This document shows positions 7,667-16,742 of a DNA stretch of 36,184 nucleotides, one piece after another. The stretch covers positions 1-36,184 of the forward strand of contig JABIXB010000160.1 in the NCBI GenBank assembly GCA_018666805.1, given 5' to 3'. The notes below the pieces were generated by a model that worked only from the letters and a program-made list of their open reading frames with translations, did not search any database and was not told where the DNA came from. Position numbers and translations under genes: made by a program. The stretch is from Rhodospirillaceae bacterium. GTDB lineage: Bacteria; Pseudomonadota; Alphaproteobacteria; UBA828. Positions within the stretch are counted from its first letter, which is position 1. Each line of letters begins with the position of its first letter.

Positions 7667-8503
7667 TCACCGCTTTATCGCCCCCAGGGTAAAGCCGCGC
7701 GCCAGATGTTTGTGAATCACCAAACCAGCGATAACGATCGGTAGCGCCGCAACCGTTGCCAGCGCCGCCTGAATACCGAATGCCCCGTTATAGAAATTAA
7801 TATTCACCGGAATGGTGATAACGGTCTTTTCCGAGAGCACCATGGCGAGGAGAAATTCGCTCCAATTGAGAATGAAAATAAACAGCCCCGTGGCGATCAC
7901 GCCACCCTTCGCCAGCGGCAGGGTAACGCGGATATGCGCCGCCCAACGCGACATCCCATCCATCATCGCCGCTTCCTCGATCTCCGCCGGAATCTCGTCA
8001 ACGAAGCTCTTCAGCATCCAAAAGGCGAAAGGTGCGGTAAAGACAACATAGGCAAGGATCAGCCCGGCATAAGTGTCACGCATGCCGAGCAGGCCGAATA
8101 GGATCAGGAACGGAATGGCGATCACCACCGTTGGAATGCCGCGCACCGAGAGAATGGCGAGCGCCATCGTATGGCCACCGGCGCGGTAGCGCGAAAATCC
8201 GATTGCCGCCATGCCGCCGATAATGAGAGAAATCAAGGTGGCGATGCTCGAGACAATGAGTGAATTGACCATGGCGATCCAGGAAGCGCCGTTGCCCGTC
8301 ATGTAAACGCCTTTGAATTCTATCAGCAGCGGCCCGTAGTTCGCCCAGGAGGCCTGGCTCGATATCCACACCGGCGGTGTCGCCGCCCATTCAAGCGTCG
8401 GCTTGAATGATGTCGAGACCATCCAGAATATCGGAAAAAGAGCGAAAAGAAGGCCGGCCACAAGGGCCAGAAAATGGGGCCAACGAAAGGGTTTGTGCAG
8501 CAT
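7667..8503 (-). CDS. second MalG-type CUT1 permease (paralogue)
   Basis: A 278-residue permease clearly paralogous to the one at 3834-4769. Shared stretches include GLLFA.FPI.WMVSTSFK, the coupling loop EIEEAAMMDG.SRW.AH, FIFILNWSEFL and the C-terminus LTLGAIKR/FTLGAIKR. It lies upstream of the binding protein, separated from it by 263 bp with its own putative promoter, and has no MalF-type partner of its own here. It could replace the other MalG subunit in an alternative transporter or be a duplicate left after rearrangement. The start at 8503 is forced, because an in-frame TAA immediately precedes the ATG. No clear ribosome-binding site is seen; the 18-bp tandem repeats begin 5 bp upstream. 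Confidence 0.9.
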   Translation of the reverse strand: MLHKPFRWPHFLALVAGLLFALFPIFWMVSTSFKPTLEWAATPPVWISSQASWANYGPLLIEFKGVYMTGNGASWIAMVNSLIVSSIATLISLIIGGMAAIGFSRYRAGGHTMALAILSVRGIPTVVIAIPFLILFGLLGMRDTYAGLILAYVVFTAPFAFWMLKSFVDEIPAEIEEAAMMDGMSRWAAHIRVTLPLAKGGVIATGLFIFILNWSEFLLAMVLSEKTVITIPVNINFYNGAFGIQAALATVAALPIVIAGLVIHKHLARGFTLGAIKR

Positions 8504-8507
8504 TTAT

Positions 8508-8561
8508 GTCGCTTTTGCGGTTGCTGTCGCATTTGCGGCTATCGCCGCTTTTGCGCTTGTT
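8508..8561. repeat. three imperfect 18-bp tandem repeats in the divergent intergenic region
   Basis: Three consecutive 18-bp units share the core GYCGCWTTTGCGS: 8508-8525, 8526-8543 and 8544-8561. Each contains the small dyad CGC-N4-GCG. They sit between the divergently read orphan permease (start 8503) and the crotonase operon (start 8633). The repeats could be operator sites for an unknown regulator acting on either side. A weak promoter match for the plus operon, TTGTCT (8563) and CATAGA (8585) with 16-nt spacing, follows directly. Confidence 0.5.
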
Positions 8562-8632
8562 ATTGTCTCCGAACGGGGCGACACCATAGAGTGATCTCGC
8601 AGGGGAAGAAAACGAATTCGGGAGCGCGGGCC

Positions 8633-9403
8633 ATGGCCGGTGATTATGAGACGCTAATATACAAAAAAGAGGGCGCGCGCGCGCGCATCACTTTCAATCG
8701 GCCGCATATCCTCAATGCCGTCGCCATGACCGGCGCGCACGAATTTGATGCGCTGGCGGCGAAGATTGCCGAAGACGACGAGGTCCGTATCGTCACCATC
8801 AGCGGCACCGGGCGCGCTTTTTCCACCGGCATCGACCTCAAAGATCTCGCCGCCGGGCTGATCGACAACAGTTATTTCGACCTGTGGGACCGCGCCCTCC
8901 GGCGCTTTGAGACCATGGACAAGCTGGTGCTCTGCCTGATCCACGGCTATGCGCTGGGCGGCGGCTTGCAGCTTGCTTTGGCATCGGACATCCGCGTTTG
9001 CACACCGTCGGCCAAGCTCGGCCTGCCGGCGATCAAGGAGGGCCTGATACCGGGCCTCGGCACGCTCCGCCTGGCGCGTTATATCGGCCTCGGCCGGGCC
9101 AAACGCCTGATTATCACCGGCGAAATGATCGACGGCGCCGAGGGCGAGCGTATCGGCATGGTCGACTATCTCGTTGCCGAGGACAGCGCCGAAGCCGAAT
9201 TCGAGGAAATCGTCGCCCGCGTTGCTGCGGTAAACTCAAAAGGCTGCCGCCTTTCCAAGGAAATGCTGAACAGCTGCTACGACCTTGATTTCGAAACCTT
9301 CTTCTCGCTCTATAAGGAGCGCCAGTTCCGCGCCACAAGCTCTGATGATTTCCGCGAGGCGATGGCAGCATATCGCGAAAAGCGTCCACCGAACTGGTCG
9401 TGA
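8633..9403 (+). CDS. crotonase-superfamily protein lacking both catalytic glutamates
   Basis: I start this at the ATG at 8633 (256 residues, normal crotonase length), preceded by GGGAG at good spacing; the track's longer version adds non-homologous sequence. The CoA-binding/oxyanion segments are clear: RAFSTGIDLKDL near residue 65 and HGYALGGGLQLALASDIRV near residue 105. The two glutamates of classical enoyl-CoA hydratase (rat Glu144 and Glu164) are replaced: GGCEL is GGLQL and QPEI is LPAI. It is therefore unlikely to hydrate by the usual mechanism; isomerase, hydrolase or other crotonase chemistry is open. It heads the operon with boxC and boxB, where a crotonase could act on the ring-opened acyl-CoA. 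Confidence 0.88.
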   Translation: MAGDYETLIYKKEGARARITFNRPHILNAVAMTGAHEFDALAAKIAEDDEVRIVTISGTGRAFSTGIDLKDLAAGLIDNSYFDLWDRALRRFETMDKLVLCLIHGYALGGGLQLALASDIRVCTPSAKLGLPAIKEGLIPGLGTLRLARYIGLGRAKRLIITGEMIDGAEGERIGMVDYLVAEDSAEAEFEEIVARVAAVNSKGCRLSKEMLNSCYDLDFETFFSLYKERQFRATSSDDFREAMAAYREKRPPNWS

Positions 9404-9422
9404 GACGGCTGGGGAATAAAAC

Positions 9423-11078
<1,656 letters not shown>

Positions 11079-11080
11079 TC

Positions 11081-12496
11081 ATGGCAATCGATTATAATGA
11101 ACGCATTCCCAACAATGTGGATCTGGCCGATAACCGGCGGCTGAAGCGCGCGCTTGAAAATTGGCAGCCCGGCTATCTCAATTGGTGGGCTGAAATGGGG
11201 CCTGCGGATTTCGACCAGGCCGATGTTTATCTCCGCACCGCGATCTCGGTCGACAAGGATGGCTGGGCACATTTCGGCCATGTCAAGATGCCGGACTATC
11301 GTTGGGGCATTTTCCTCGCCGAGCCGGAAGCCGGCCGGCGCATTGCCTTCGGCGCGCACAAAGGCGGAGCTGCATGGCAGGAGGTGCCGGGCGAACACCG
11401 CGCAACGCTCAGGCGCCTAATTGTCACCCAAGGCGATACCGAGCCGGCGAGCGTCGAACAGCAGCGCCTCCTCGGCCTGACCTGCCCGTCACTTTACGAT
11501 CTGCGTAATCTCTTTCAGGTCAATATTGAGGAGGGTCGCCATCTCTGGGCTATGGCCTATCTGCTGCACGCCCACTTTGGCCGCGACGGGCGCGAAGAAG
11601 CCGATGCGCTTTTGGGGCGGCGCTCGGGCGATGTCGACAAGCCGCGCATTCTCGGCGCCTTCAATGAAGCGACACCGGATTGGCTGTCGTTTTTCATGTT
11701 CACCTTCTTTACCGACCGGGACGGCAAATATCAGCTCGCCTCGCTCGCCGAATCGGCCTTCGACCCGCTCGCCCGCACCTGCCGCTTCATGCTGACGGAA
11801 GAAGCGCACCACATGTTTGTCGGCGATACCGGCATCCAGCGCGTTGTTCAGCGCAGTTGCGAATTGATGAAAGAGCACGATACCGACGATGTCGCGCCGC
11901 TTGGCGGCGTCAATCTCGCCACCATCCAGCGCTATCTGAATTTTCACTTCGCCGTTTCGATCGATCTGTTCGGCTCGGAATTTTCCACCAATGCGGCCAA
12001 TTATTTCACCACCGGCCTGAAGGGACGTTACCGGGAAGAGAAGATCGAAGACGACCATGTACTGTCGGAATCGTCTTACGGTGTGGCCAAACTTGAAGGC
12101 GACGCCATTGTCGAGAGCGACGAGGCGGCGCTCACTGTCATCAATGAGCGCCTGCGCGACGATTATGTCGAGGATTGCGAAAAAGGCATGGCGCGCTGGA
12201 ACCGCACCCTCCAGGAACAAGGTATCGACTTTACTCTGCGTATACCGCACCGCGCCTTCCAGCGCGCCATCGGCCAATATCGCGACACGCATTTCACCCC
12301 TGAGGGCAAGAAAATCAGCGCCGAGGAATGGGCGGCACGCCAAGACGAATGGCTGCCGAGCGCGGCCGAACGGGCGCATGTCATTTCGCTCATGCAACGC
12401 GTTGTCGAACCCGGTAAATTCGCCGGCTGGATCGCACCGCCACGGCGCGGTATCAACGGCCAGCCGCTCGATTTCGGGTATGTTCACTTGAGCTAA
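11081..12496 (+). CDS. boxB: BoxB-like benzoyl-CoA 2,3-epoxidase (diiron oxygenase)
   Basis: A 471-residue protein of the expected BoxB length. Two diiron ExxH motifs are visible, EEGRH with Glu151/His154 and EEAHH with Glu241/His244. Glu121 and Asp212 fall at the remaining ligand positions, each one residue off the numbering I recall for Azoarcus BoxB. The enzyme inserts one oxygen atom into benzoyl-CoA to give the 2,3-epoxide and needs electrons from a reductase (BoxA in known systems), which is not in this window. ATG start, 2 bp after boxC. The following gene begins after a strong GGAGAAAAA leader, continuing the operon. Confidence 0.93.
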   Translation: MAIDYNERIPNNVDLADNRRLKRALENWQPGYLNWWAEMGPADFDQADVYLRTAISVDKDGWAHFGHVKMPDYRWGIFLAEPEAGRRIAFGAHKGGAAWQEVPGEHRATLRRLIVTQGDTEPASVEQQRLLGLTCPSLYDLRNLFQVNIEEGRHLWAMAYLLHAHFGRDGREEADALLGRRSGDVDKPRILGAFNEATPDWLSFFMFTFFTDRDGKYQLASLAESAFDPLARTCRFMLTEEAHHMFVGDTGIQRVVQRSCELMKEHDTDDVAPLGGVNLATIQRYLNFHFAVSIDLFGSEFSTNAANYFTTGLKGRYREEKIEDDHVLSESSYGVAKLEGDAIVESDEAALTVINERLRDDYVEDCEKGMARWNRTLQEQGIDFTLRIPHRAFQRAIGQYRDTHFTPEGKKISAEEWAARQDEWLPSAAERAHVISLMQRVVEPGKFAGWIAPPRRGINGQPLDFGYVHLS

Positions 12497-12523
12497 GTCA
12501 CCGCTTCGGCGGAAGGAGAAAAA

Positions 12524-14566
12524 ATGGCGCGCTATCCCAAGCTTTTTTCCGAATGGTCGATCCGCAACTGCACAATCAAAAACCGAGTGGTCTTTCCGCC
12601 GACCTGCCCGACCTGGGTCTCGGACCCGTGGAACGGCCTCTTCATCGACATGGCGACCGACTATTACGAGGAGCGCGCCAAGGGCGGCGTCGGCCTGATC
12701 ATCATCGGCGGCACGCATGTCCATCCAAGCTCGATCATGGCGCCGCTGCTGATGCCGCAATTGTTCGACGACCGCCAGATCGAACCGCTCTCCAAGATCG
12801 CCGATGCGGTGCACAAGCATGGCTGCAAGCTGGCAATTCAACTGTGGCATTCCGGCGTACGCGGTTTTCCCGGCTACAAGCAGGCGCCGGGCTACGACCC
12901 GGACGCCACCTGGTACACGGTTTCGCCGAGCCAGGTGCCGCTTGGCGAATTTCCCGGCGCTTCGACGCCGAAGGAACTCGACGAGGACGAGATCCAGGAA
13001 ATTATTGCCGCCTATGGCAGCGCCGCGACGCGCGCCATGGCCGCCGGCCTCGACGGTGTGGAGCTGCATCTCAGCCACGGCTATCTGCCATGGCAATTTC
13101 TCTCGCCGCTCTACAACAAACGCAGCGATAAATGGGGCGGCTCCTACGAAAACCGCCTGCGCTTTCCGCTCGAAGTGTTGCAGAGCATGCGCGATGCGGT
13201 CGGCAATGAACCGTTTGTCGGTTACCGCATCAACTCGACCTCGTTCTGGCCCGGCGACCTTGAAATCGACGATGTGCGCAAGATCGTGCCGGATATCGAG
13301 AAAGGCGTCGATATCGACTATGTCGATGTCTCAGCCGGCGTGCATCATTCCTTTATTCATACGCCGATGGAGTTCGAAGGCGGTTGGGAGCGCGGCTATG
13401 CGCGGCAAATCCGCGAGGTTTCCAACAAGCCGGTGCTGGCGGTCGGGCGTATCACCACGCCGGACCTGGCCGAATCCTTGCTCGAAGCCGGTGACGCCGA
13501 TGCAATTTGTCTCGCCCGTCAATTGTTTACCGATCCCTATTGGGCGAAGAAGGCGGAGGAAGGCCAGGCTGAGGATATCCGCACCTGCGTCGCCGCCAAT
13601 TTGTGCTGGAAGAGCGTCAGCCAAGGGGCGCGTATCCAGTGCGTCTACAACCCCGTCATCGGGCGCGAGGGCGCCTGGGGCGAAGGCACGCTCAGCAAAG
13701 CCGAGGTGCCCAAGAAAGCACTGGTGATTGGTGCCGGCCCGGCCGGACTGGAATATGCCCGCGTCGCGGCGGCGCGCGGCCACAGCGTCACCGTGCTCGA
13801 AGGCGAGAGCGAAATGGGCGGCCATGTGCGCCTGCAATCGCTGCTGCCGAGCCGCGCCGAGTTCGGCGAGATCGCCCGCTGGCTGGCTCATCAGGCGGGT
13901 AAGAACGGCGCCGAACTGCGCACCGATTCACCGGTATCCGAAGCCGGCCTCGACGCGCTTCTCGAAGCCGAGCAGCCCGACCATGTGGTTCTGGCAACCG
14001 GCTCAAGCGTATGCGTTGACGGCTTCCAGGGCTGGACCGGCGAAGCCATGCCGGGCTGGGAGAGCGGCAATTGCATCGGCTGGGACGAGGTGTTGACGGC
14101 CGGCACACGCGCCACCGGTGCGAGCTTCCCCGGCGACGTGGTGGTAATCGACGATATGTGCGACGTGGTGGCGCCGCTCACCGCCGTCGCCCTGACCGAG
14201 GCCGGCGCCAACTCCGTCACCCTCTTAACGCGCTGGCCGATGGTCGGCATGGAGACAATTCTCGACGTCTATCTCGATTGGATTTTGCCGAAACTCTATG
14301 CGAGCGGCGTCAATATGCTGTGCGATCATTTCGTCCGCCGCATCGAGGACGACAAGCTACATATCTTCAACGTCCACAATGAGAAAGCCGAGCAGGTCTT
14401 GAACGCCGACTGGATCGTGATGGCGACCGGGCGGCGCTCCGAAACCGACCTTCTGGCGCCGCTCAAGCAGCGTGGCATCAGTGTCGAGGCGATCGGCGAC
14501 GCCGTCGCGCCGCGCTCGGCCCGTGAGGCGGTCTATGAGGGCCACCGTCAGGCGCGCAAATTATGA
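12524..14566 (+). CDS. OYE / 2,4-dienoyl-CoA reductase-like flavoprotein with altered Fe-S motif
   Basis: A 680-residue protein with the architecture of FadH-type dienoyl-CoA reductase and trimethylamine dehydrogenase: an FMN TIM barrel (1-350), an Fe-S linker and a C-terminal FAD/NAD(P) domain. The barrel shows ELHLSHGYLPWQFLSPLYNKR and GGSYENRLRFPLEV, typical of the family and including the active-site Tyr of HGY. The dinucleotide motif ALVIGAGPAGLEYAR is near residue 405. The [4Fe-4S] segment reads RTCVAANLCW...IQCVYNP, whereas the usual spacing is CxxCNxxC...C; one ligand position is Ala and only three Cys are obvious. Next to BoxB/BoxC it may reduce a conjugated acyl-CoA, but the substrate is not determined. 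Confidence 0.88.
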   Translation: MARYPKLFSEWSIRNCTIKNRVVFPPTCPTWVSDPWNGLFIDMATDYYEERAKGGVGLIIIGGTHVHPSSIMAPLLMPQLFDDRQIEPLSKIADAVHKHGCKLAIQLWHSGVRGFPGYKQAPGYDPDATWYTVSPSQVPLGEFPGASTPKELDEDEIQEIIAAYGSAATRAMAAGLDGVELHLSHGYLPWQFLSPLYNKRSDKWGGSYENRLRFPLEVLQSMRDAVGNEPFVGYRINSTSFWPGDLEIDDVRKIVPDIEKGVDIDYVDVSAGVHHSFIHTPMEFEGGWERGYARQIREVSNKPVLAVGRITTPDLAESLLEAGDADAICLARQLFTDPYWAKKAEEGQAEDIRTCVAANLCWKSVSQGARIQCVYNPVIGREGAWGEGTLSKAEVPKKALVIGAGPAGLEYARVAAARGHSVTVLEGESEMGGHVRLQSLLPSRAEFGEIARWLAHQAGKNGAELRTDSPVSEAGLDALLEAEQPDHVVLATGSSVCVDGFQGWTGEAMPGWESGNCIGWDEVLTAGTRATGASFPGDVVVIDDMCDVVAPLTAVALTEAGANSVTLLTRWPMVGMETILDVYLDWILPKLYASGVNMLCDHFVRRIEDDKLHIFNVHNEKAEQVLNADWIVMATGRRSETDLLAPLKQRGISVEAIGDAVAPRSAREAVYEGHRQARKL

Positions 14567-14586
14567 GGGTTGCTCGGCCTGCTTGA

Positions 14587-14614
14587 CTCAGGAGCGGGTG
14601 GCTTTCACCCTGAG
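14587..14614 (+). other. RNA hairpin between the OYE-type gene and hyuA
   Basis: CTCA pairs with TGAG and GGGTG with CACCC around a GCTTT loop, with a 5-nt bulge on the left arm. It sits in the 80-bp gap within the plus-strand operon. There is no T-run after it, so it is not a standard intrinsic terminator; RNA processing or modulation of downstream expression is possible. Confidence 0.35.
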
Positions 14615-14646
14615 AGACAACAAAAAGATAAAACGGGGAGAACCTA

Positions 14647-16728
14647 ATGAGCTACCGCATCACCGTCGATACCGGCGGCACCTTCACTGACATGGTAGTG
14701 GCGTCCGATAGCGGCAAGCAGGTGATCGGCAAGGCGCCGACCACACCAGAGCGTATTTTCAACGGCATGAAGGATGCGCTCGGCGCGGCGGCGGGCGAGC
14801 TCGGCGTCGAGCCCGGCCAGTTGCTGGCGGAGACCAGCATTCTGATTTATGGCACAACGCGCGCGACCAACGCCATCGTCCAGGGCAAGGTCGCCAAGAC
14901 TGCCTTTCTCACCACCGAGGGCTTTCCCGATACGCTGGTGCTGAAAGAGGGCGGCAAGCACGGGCCGCATGATTTCACCCAGGAATTCCCCGATCCCTAT
15001 ATTCCGCAGAAATACACCTTCGAAATCCCCGAGCGCATCGATTCGGAAGGCGGCATCCGCACGCCGCTTGATACAGGTGCGACGCGCGAAATCCTTTCGC
15101 GCCTGAAGGCGCATGATTTCGAGGCTGTGGCGGTGTGCCTGTTATGGTCGATCATAAACCCTGCGCATGAGCGTGCGGTCGGCGACATGATCGCGGAAAT
15201 CCTGCCCGGCGTCCCCTATACGCTCTCGCATGAATTGGTGCCGATCATCCGCGAATACCGCCGCGCCTCGGCGACCGCCATCGACGCCTCGCTGAAGCCA
15301 CTGATGCAGGAGCATCTGCGCCAGATGGAAAGCGATCTGCGCGGCGCCGGCTATCAGGGTGAAATCCTCGTCTCGACCGCCGTTGGCGGCTGCATGCATG
15401 TCGAGGAGCTGGCCGAGCGGCCGATCCACACGGTCAAATCCGGCCCGGCCATGGCGCCGGTGGCCGGGCTCAACTATGCCCGCATCGAAGATTTCGGCTC
15501 GGATGTGATTATCTGCGACACGGGTGGTACGACATTCGATGTCGGCCTGGTGCGCGACGGCGAGGTGAAGTTCACGCGTGACACCTGGATCGGCCCGCAA
15601 TGGACCGGCGACATTCTCGCCATCTCATCTGTTGATGTGCGCAGCATCGGCGCCGGCGGTGGCTCGATCGCCTGGATCGATCCGGGCGGCCTGTTACGCG
15701 TCGGCCCGCACAGCGCTGGCGCGGCGCCGGGGCCGGCGTGCTACGGCGCCGGCGGCGATCAGCCGACCGTGACCGACGCTGCCCTGGTGCTCGGCTATCT
15801 CGACGCCAAATATTTCCTCGGCGGGCGCATGGCGCTCGATGTTGCGGCGGCCGAACGGGTGATCAAAACCATCGCCGAGGGTATCGGCGCCGGTGTCGAA
15901 GAGGCCGCCTTCGCCATTATGAGCCTGGCGAGTGAATATATGATCAAGGCGATCCACGACATCACCGTGACCGAAGGCTTCAACCCGAGCGAAAGCGCTC
16001 TCGTCGCCGGTGGCGGCGCGGCCGGTCTCAACATTATGACGATCGCCGAAGAGCTCGGCTGCAAGCGCGTCATTCTGCCCAAAACCGCGAGCGCGCTCTC
16101 GGCCTGCGGCATGCAATTCTCCGATATCATCGCCGAGCACAGCGCCAGCAAGGTGACGCTCAGCGGCAATTTCAATTTTGACGGCGTCAATGAAACCCTG
16201 CAGTCAATCGACGACGAGCTTGGGCGCTTCATCAAGCTGCTCGAGAGCCGGGGCCTGGAAGAATCGAGCATCGAATATTTCCTTGAGGCGCGCTACCTGT
16301 TCCAGGTCTGGGAGCTTGACGTGCCGATCAATATCAAACGCTTCCGCGGGCCCGAAGATGTCGACGCCCTGATCGCCGCCTTCCACGAAGTGCATGAACG
16401 CGTTTTCGCCGTGCGCGATGTTGACAGCCAGATCGAATGCCTCAACTGGAAAGGCCGCGCCAGGGTGCGCCTCGCGCATGCGCCGGTGGCCGTTTCCACT
16501 TCAACCGGTTCGGGCGACAACAAGCCGGTCGCCCACCGCCCGGCCTATTTCGGCCCCGCGGGACGCGTCGATACGCCGATCTATCACGGCGACGAGCTTA
16601 GTCCCGGCGCGCTCATTGCCGGCCCGGCTATTATCGAGGAGCCGACCACAACGCTCGTGGTCAATCCCGGCATGTCGGCGCGGCTCAGCGACGCCAACAA
16701 TTATCTGCTCGAAACAGAAGCGAGCTGA
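14647..16728 (+). CDS. hyuA: hydantoinase/oxoprolinase-family subunit A (HyuA-like)
   Basis: A 693-residue ATP-binding subunit of the hydantoinase/5-oxoprolinase/acetone-carboxylase family. It opens with the phosphate-binding motif TVDTGGTFTDMV, and the second actin-fold ATP motif ICDTGGTTFDVGLV is near residue 288. Family members phosphorylate a carbonyl or lactam oxygen to drive ring opening (hydantoinases, oxoprolinase) or carboxylation (acetone and acetophenone carboxylases). No small third carboxylase subunit is nearby, which favours lactam hydrolysis. GGGGAGA precedes the ATG and hyuB follows after 14 bp. With a molybdenum hydroxylase encoded close by, which typically makes lactams from N-heterocycles, ATP-dependent lactam opening is a reasonable inference. 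Confidence 0.9.
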   Translation: MSYRITVDTGGTFTDMVVASDSGKQVIGKAPTTPERIFNGMKDALGAAAGELGVEPGQLLAETSILIYGTTRATNAIVQGKVAKTAFLTTEGFPDTLVLKEGGKHGPHDFTQEFPDPYIPQKYTFEIPERIDSEGGIRTPLDTGATREILSRLKAHDFEAVAVCLLWSIINPAHERAVGDMIAEILPGVPYTLSHELVPIIREYRRASATAIDASLKPLMQEHLRQMESDLRGAGYQGEILVSTAVGGCMHVEELAERPIHTVKSGPAMAPVAGLNYARIEDFGSDVIICDTGGTTFDVGLVRDGEVKFTRDTWIGPQWTGDILAISSVDVRSIGAGGGSIAWIDPGGLLRVGPHSAGAAPGPACYGAGGDQPTVTDAALVLGYLDAKYFLGGRMALDVAAAERVIKTIAEGIGAGVEEAAFAIMSLASEYMIKAIHDITVTEGFNPSESALVAGGGAAGLNIMTIAEELGCKRVILPKTASALSACGMQFSDIIAEHSASKVTLSGNFNFDGVNETLQSIDDELGRFIKLLESRGLEESSIEYFLEARYLFQVWELDVPINIKRFRGPEDVDALIAAFHEVHERVFAVRDVDSQIECLNWKGRARVRLAHAPVAVSTSTGSGDNKPVAHRPAYFGPAGRVDTPIYHGDELSPGALIAGPAIIEEPTTTLVVNPGMSARLSDANNYLLETEAS

Positions 16729-16742
16729 GGGAGGATCAAAAG

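Noticed and set aside
8507-8589. Leucine-rich 27-residue leader peptide upstream of the crotonase operon (attenuation)
   Set aside because: Its leucines come from the 18-bp repeats, no ribosome-binding site precedes its ATG, and no terminator/antiterminator pair follows.
8403-8594. Small plus-strand ORF encoding a hydrophobic segment (VAFAVAVAFAAIAAFALV)
   Set aside because: Most of it is antisense to the permease gene; it has no ribosome-binding site and the hydrophobic part is explained by the tandem repeats.
11489-13096. Long minus-strand ORF of 535 residues opposite boxB and the OYE-type gene
   Set aside because: It is antisense to two clearly conserved plus-strand genes and shows no recognisable domain, as expected for shadows in high-GC DNA.
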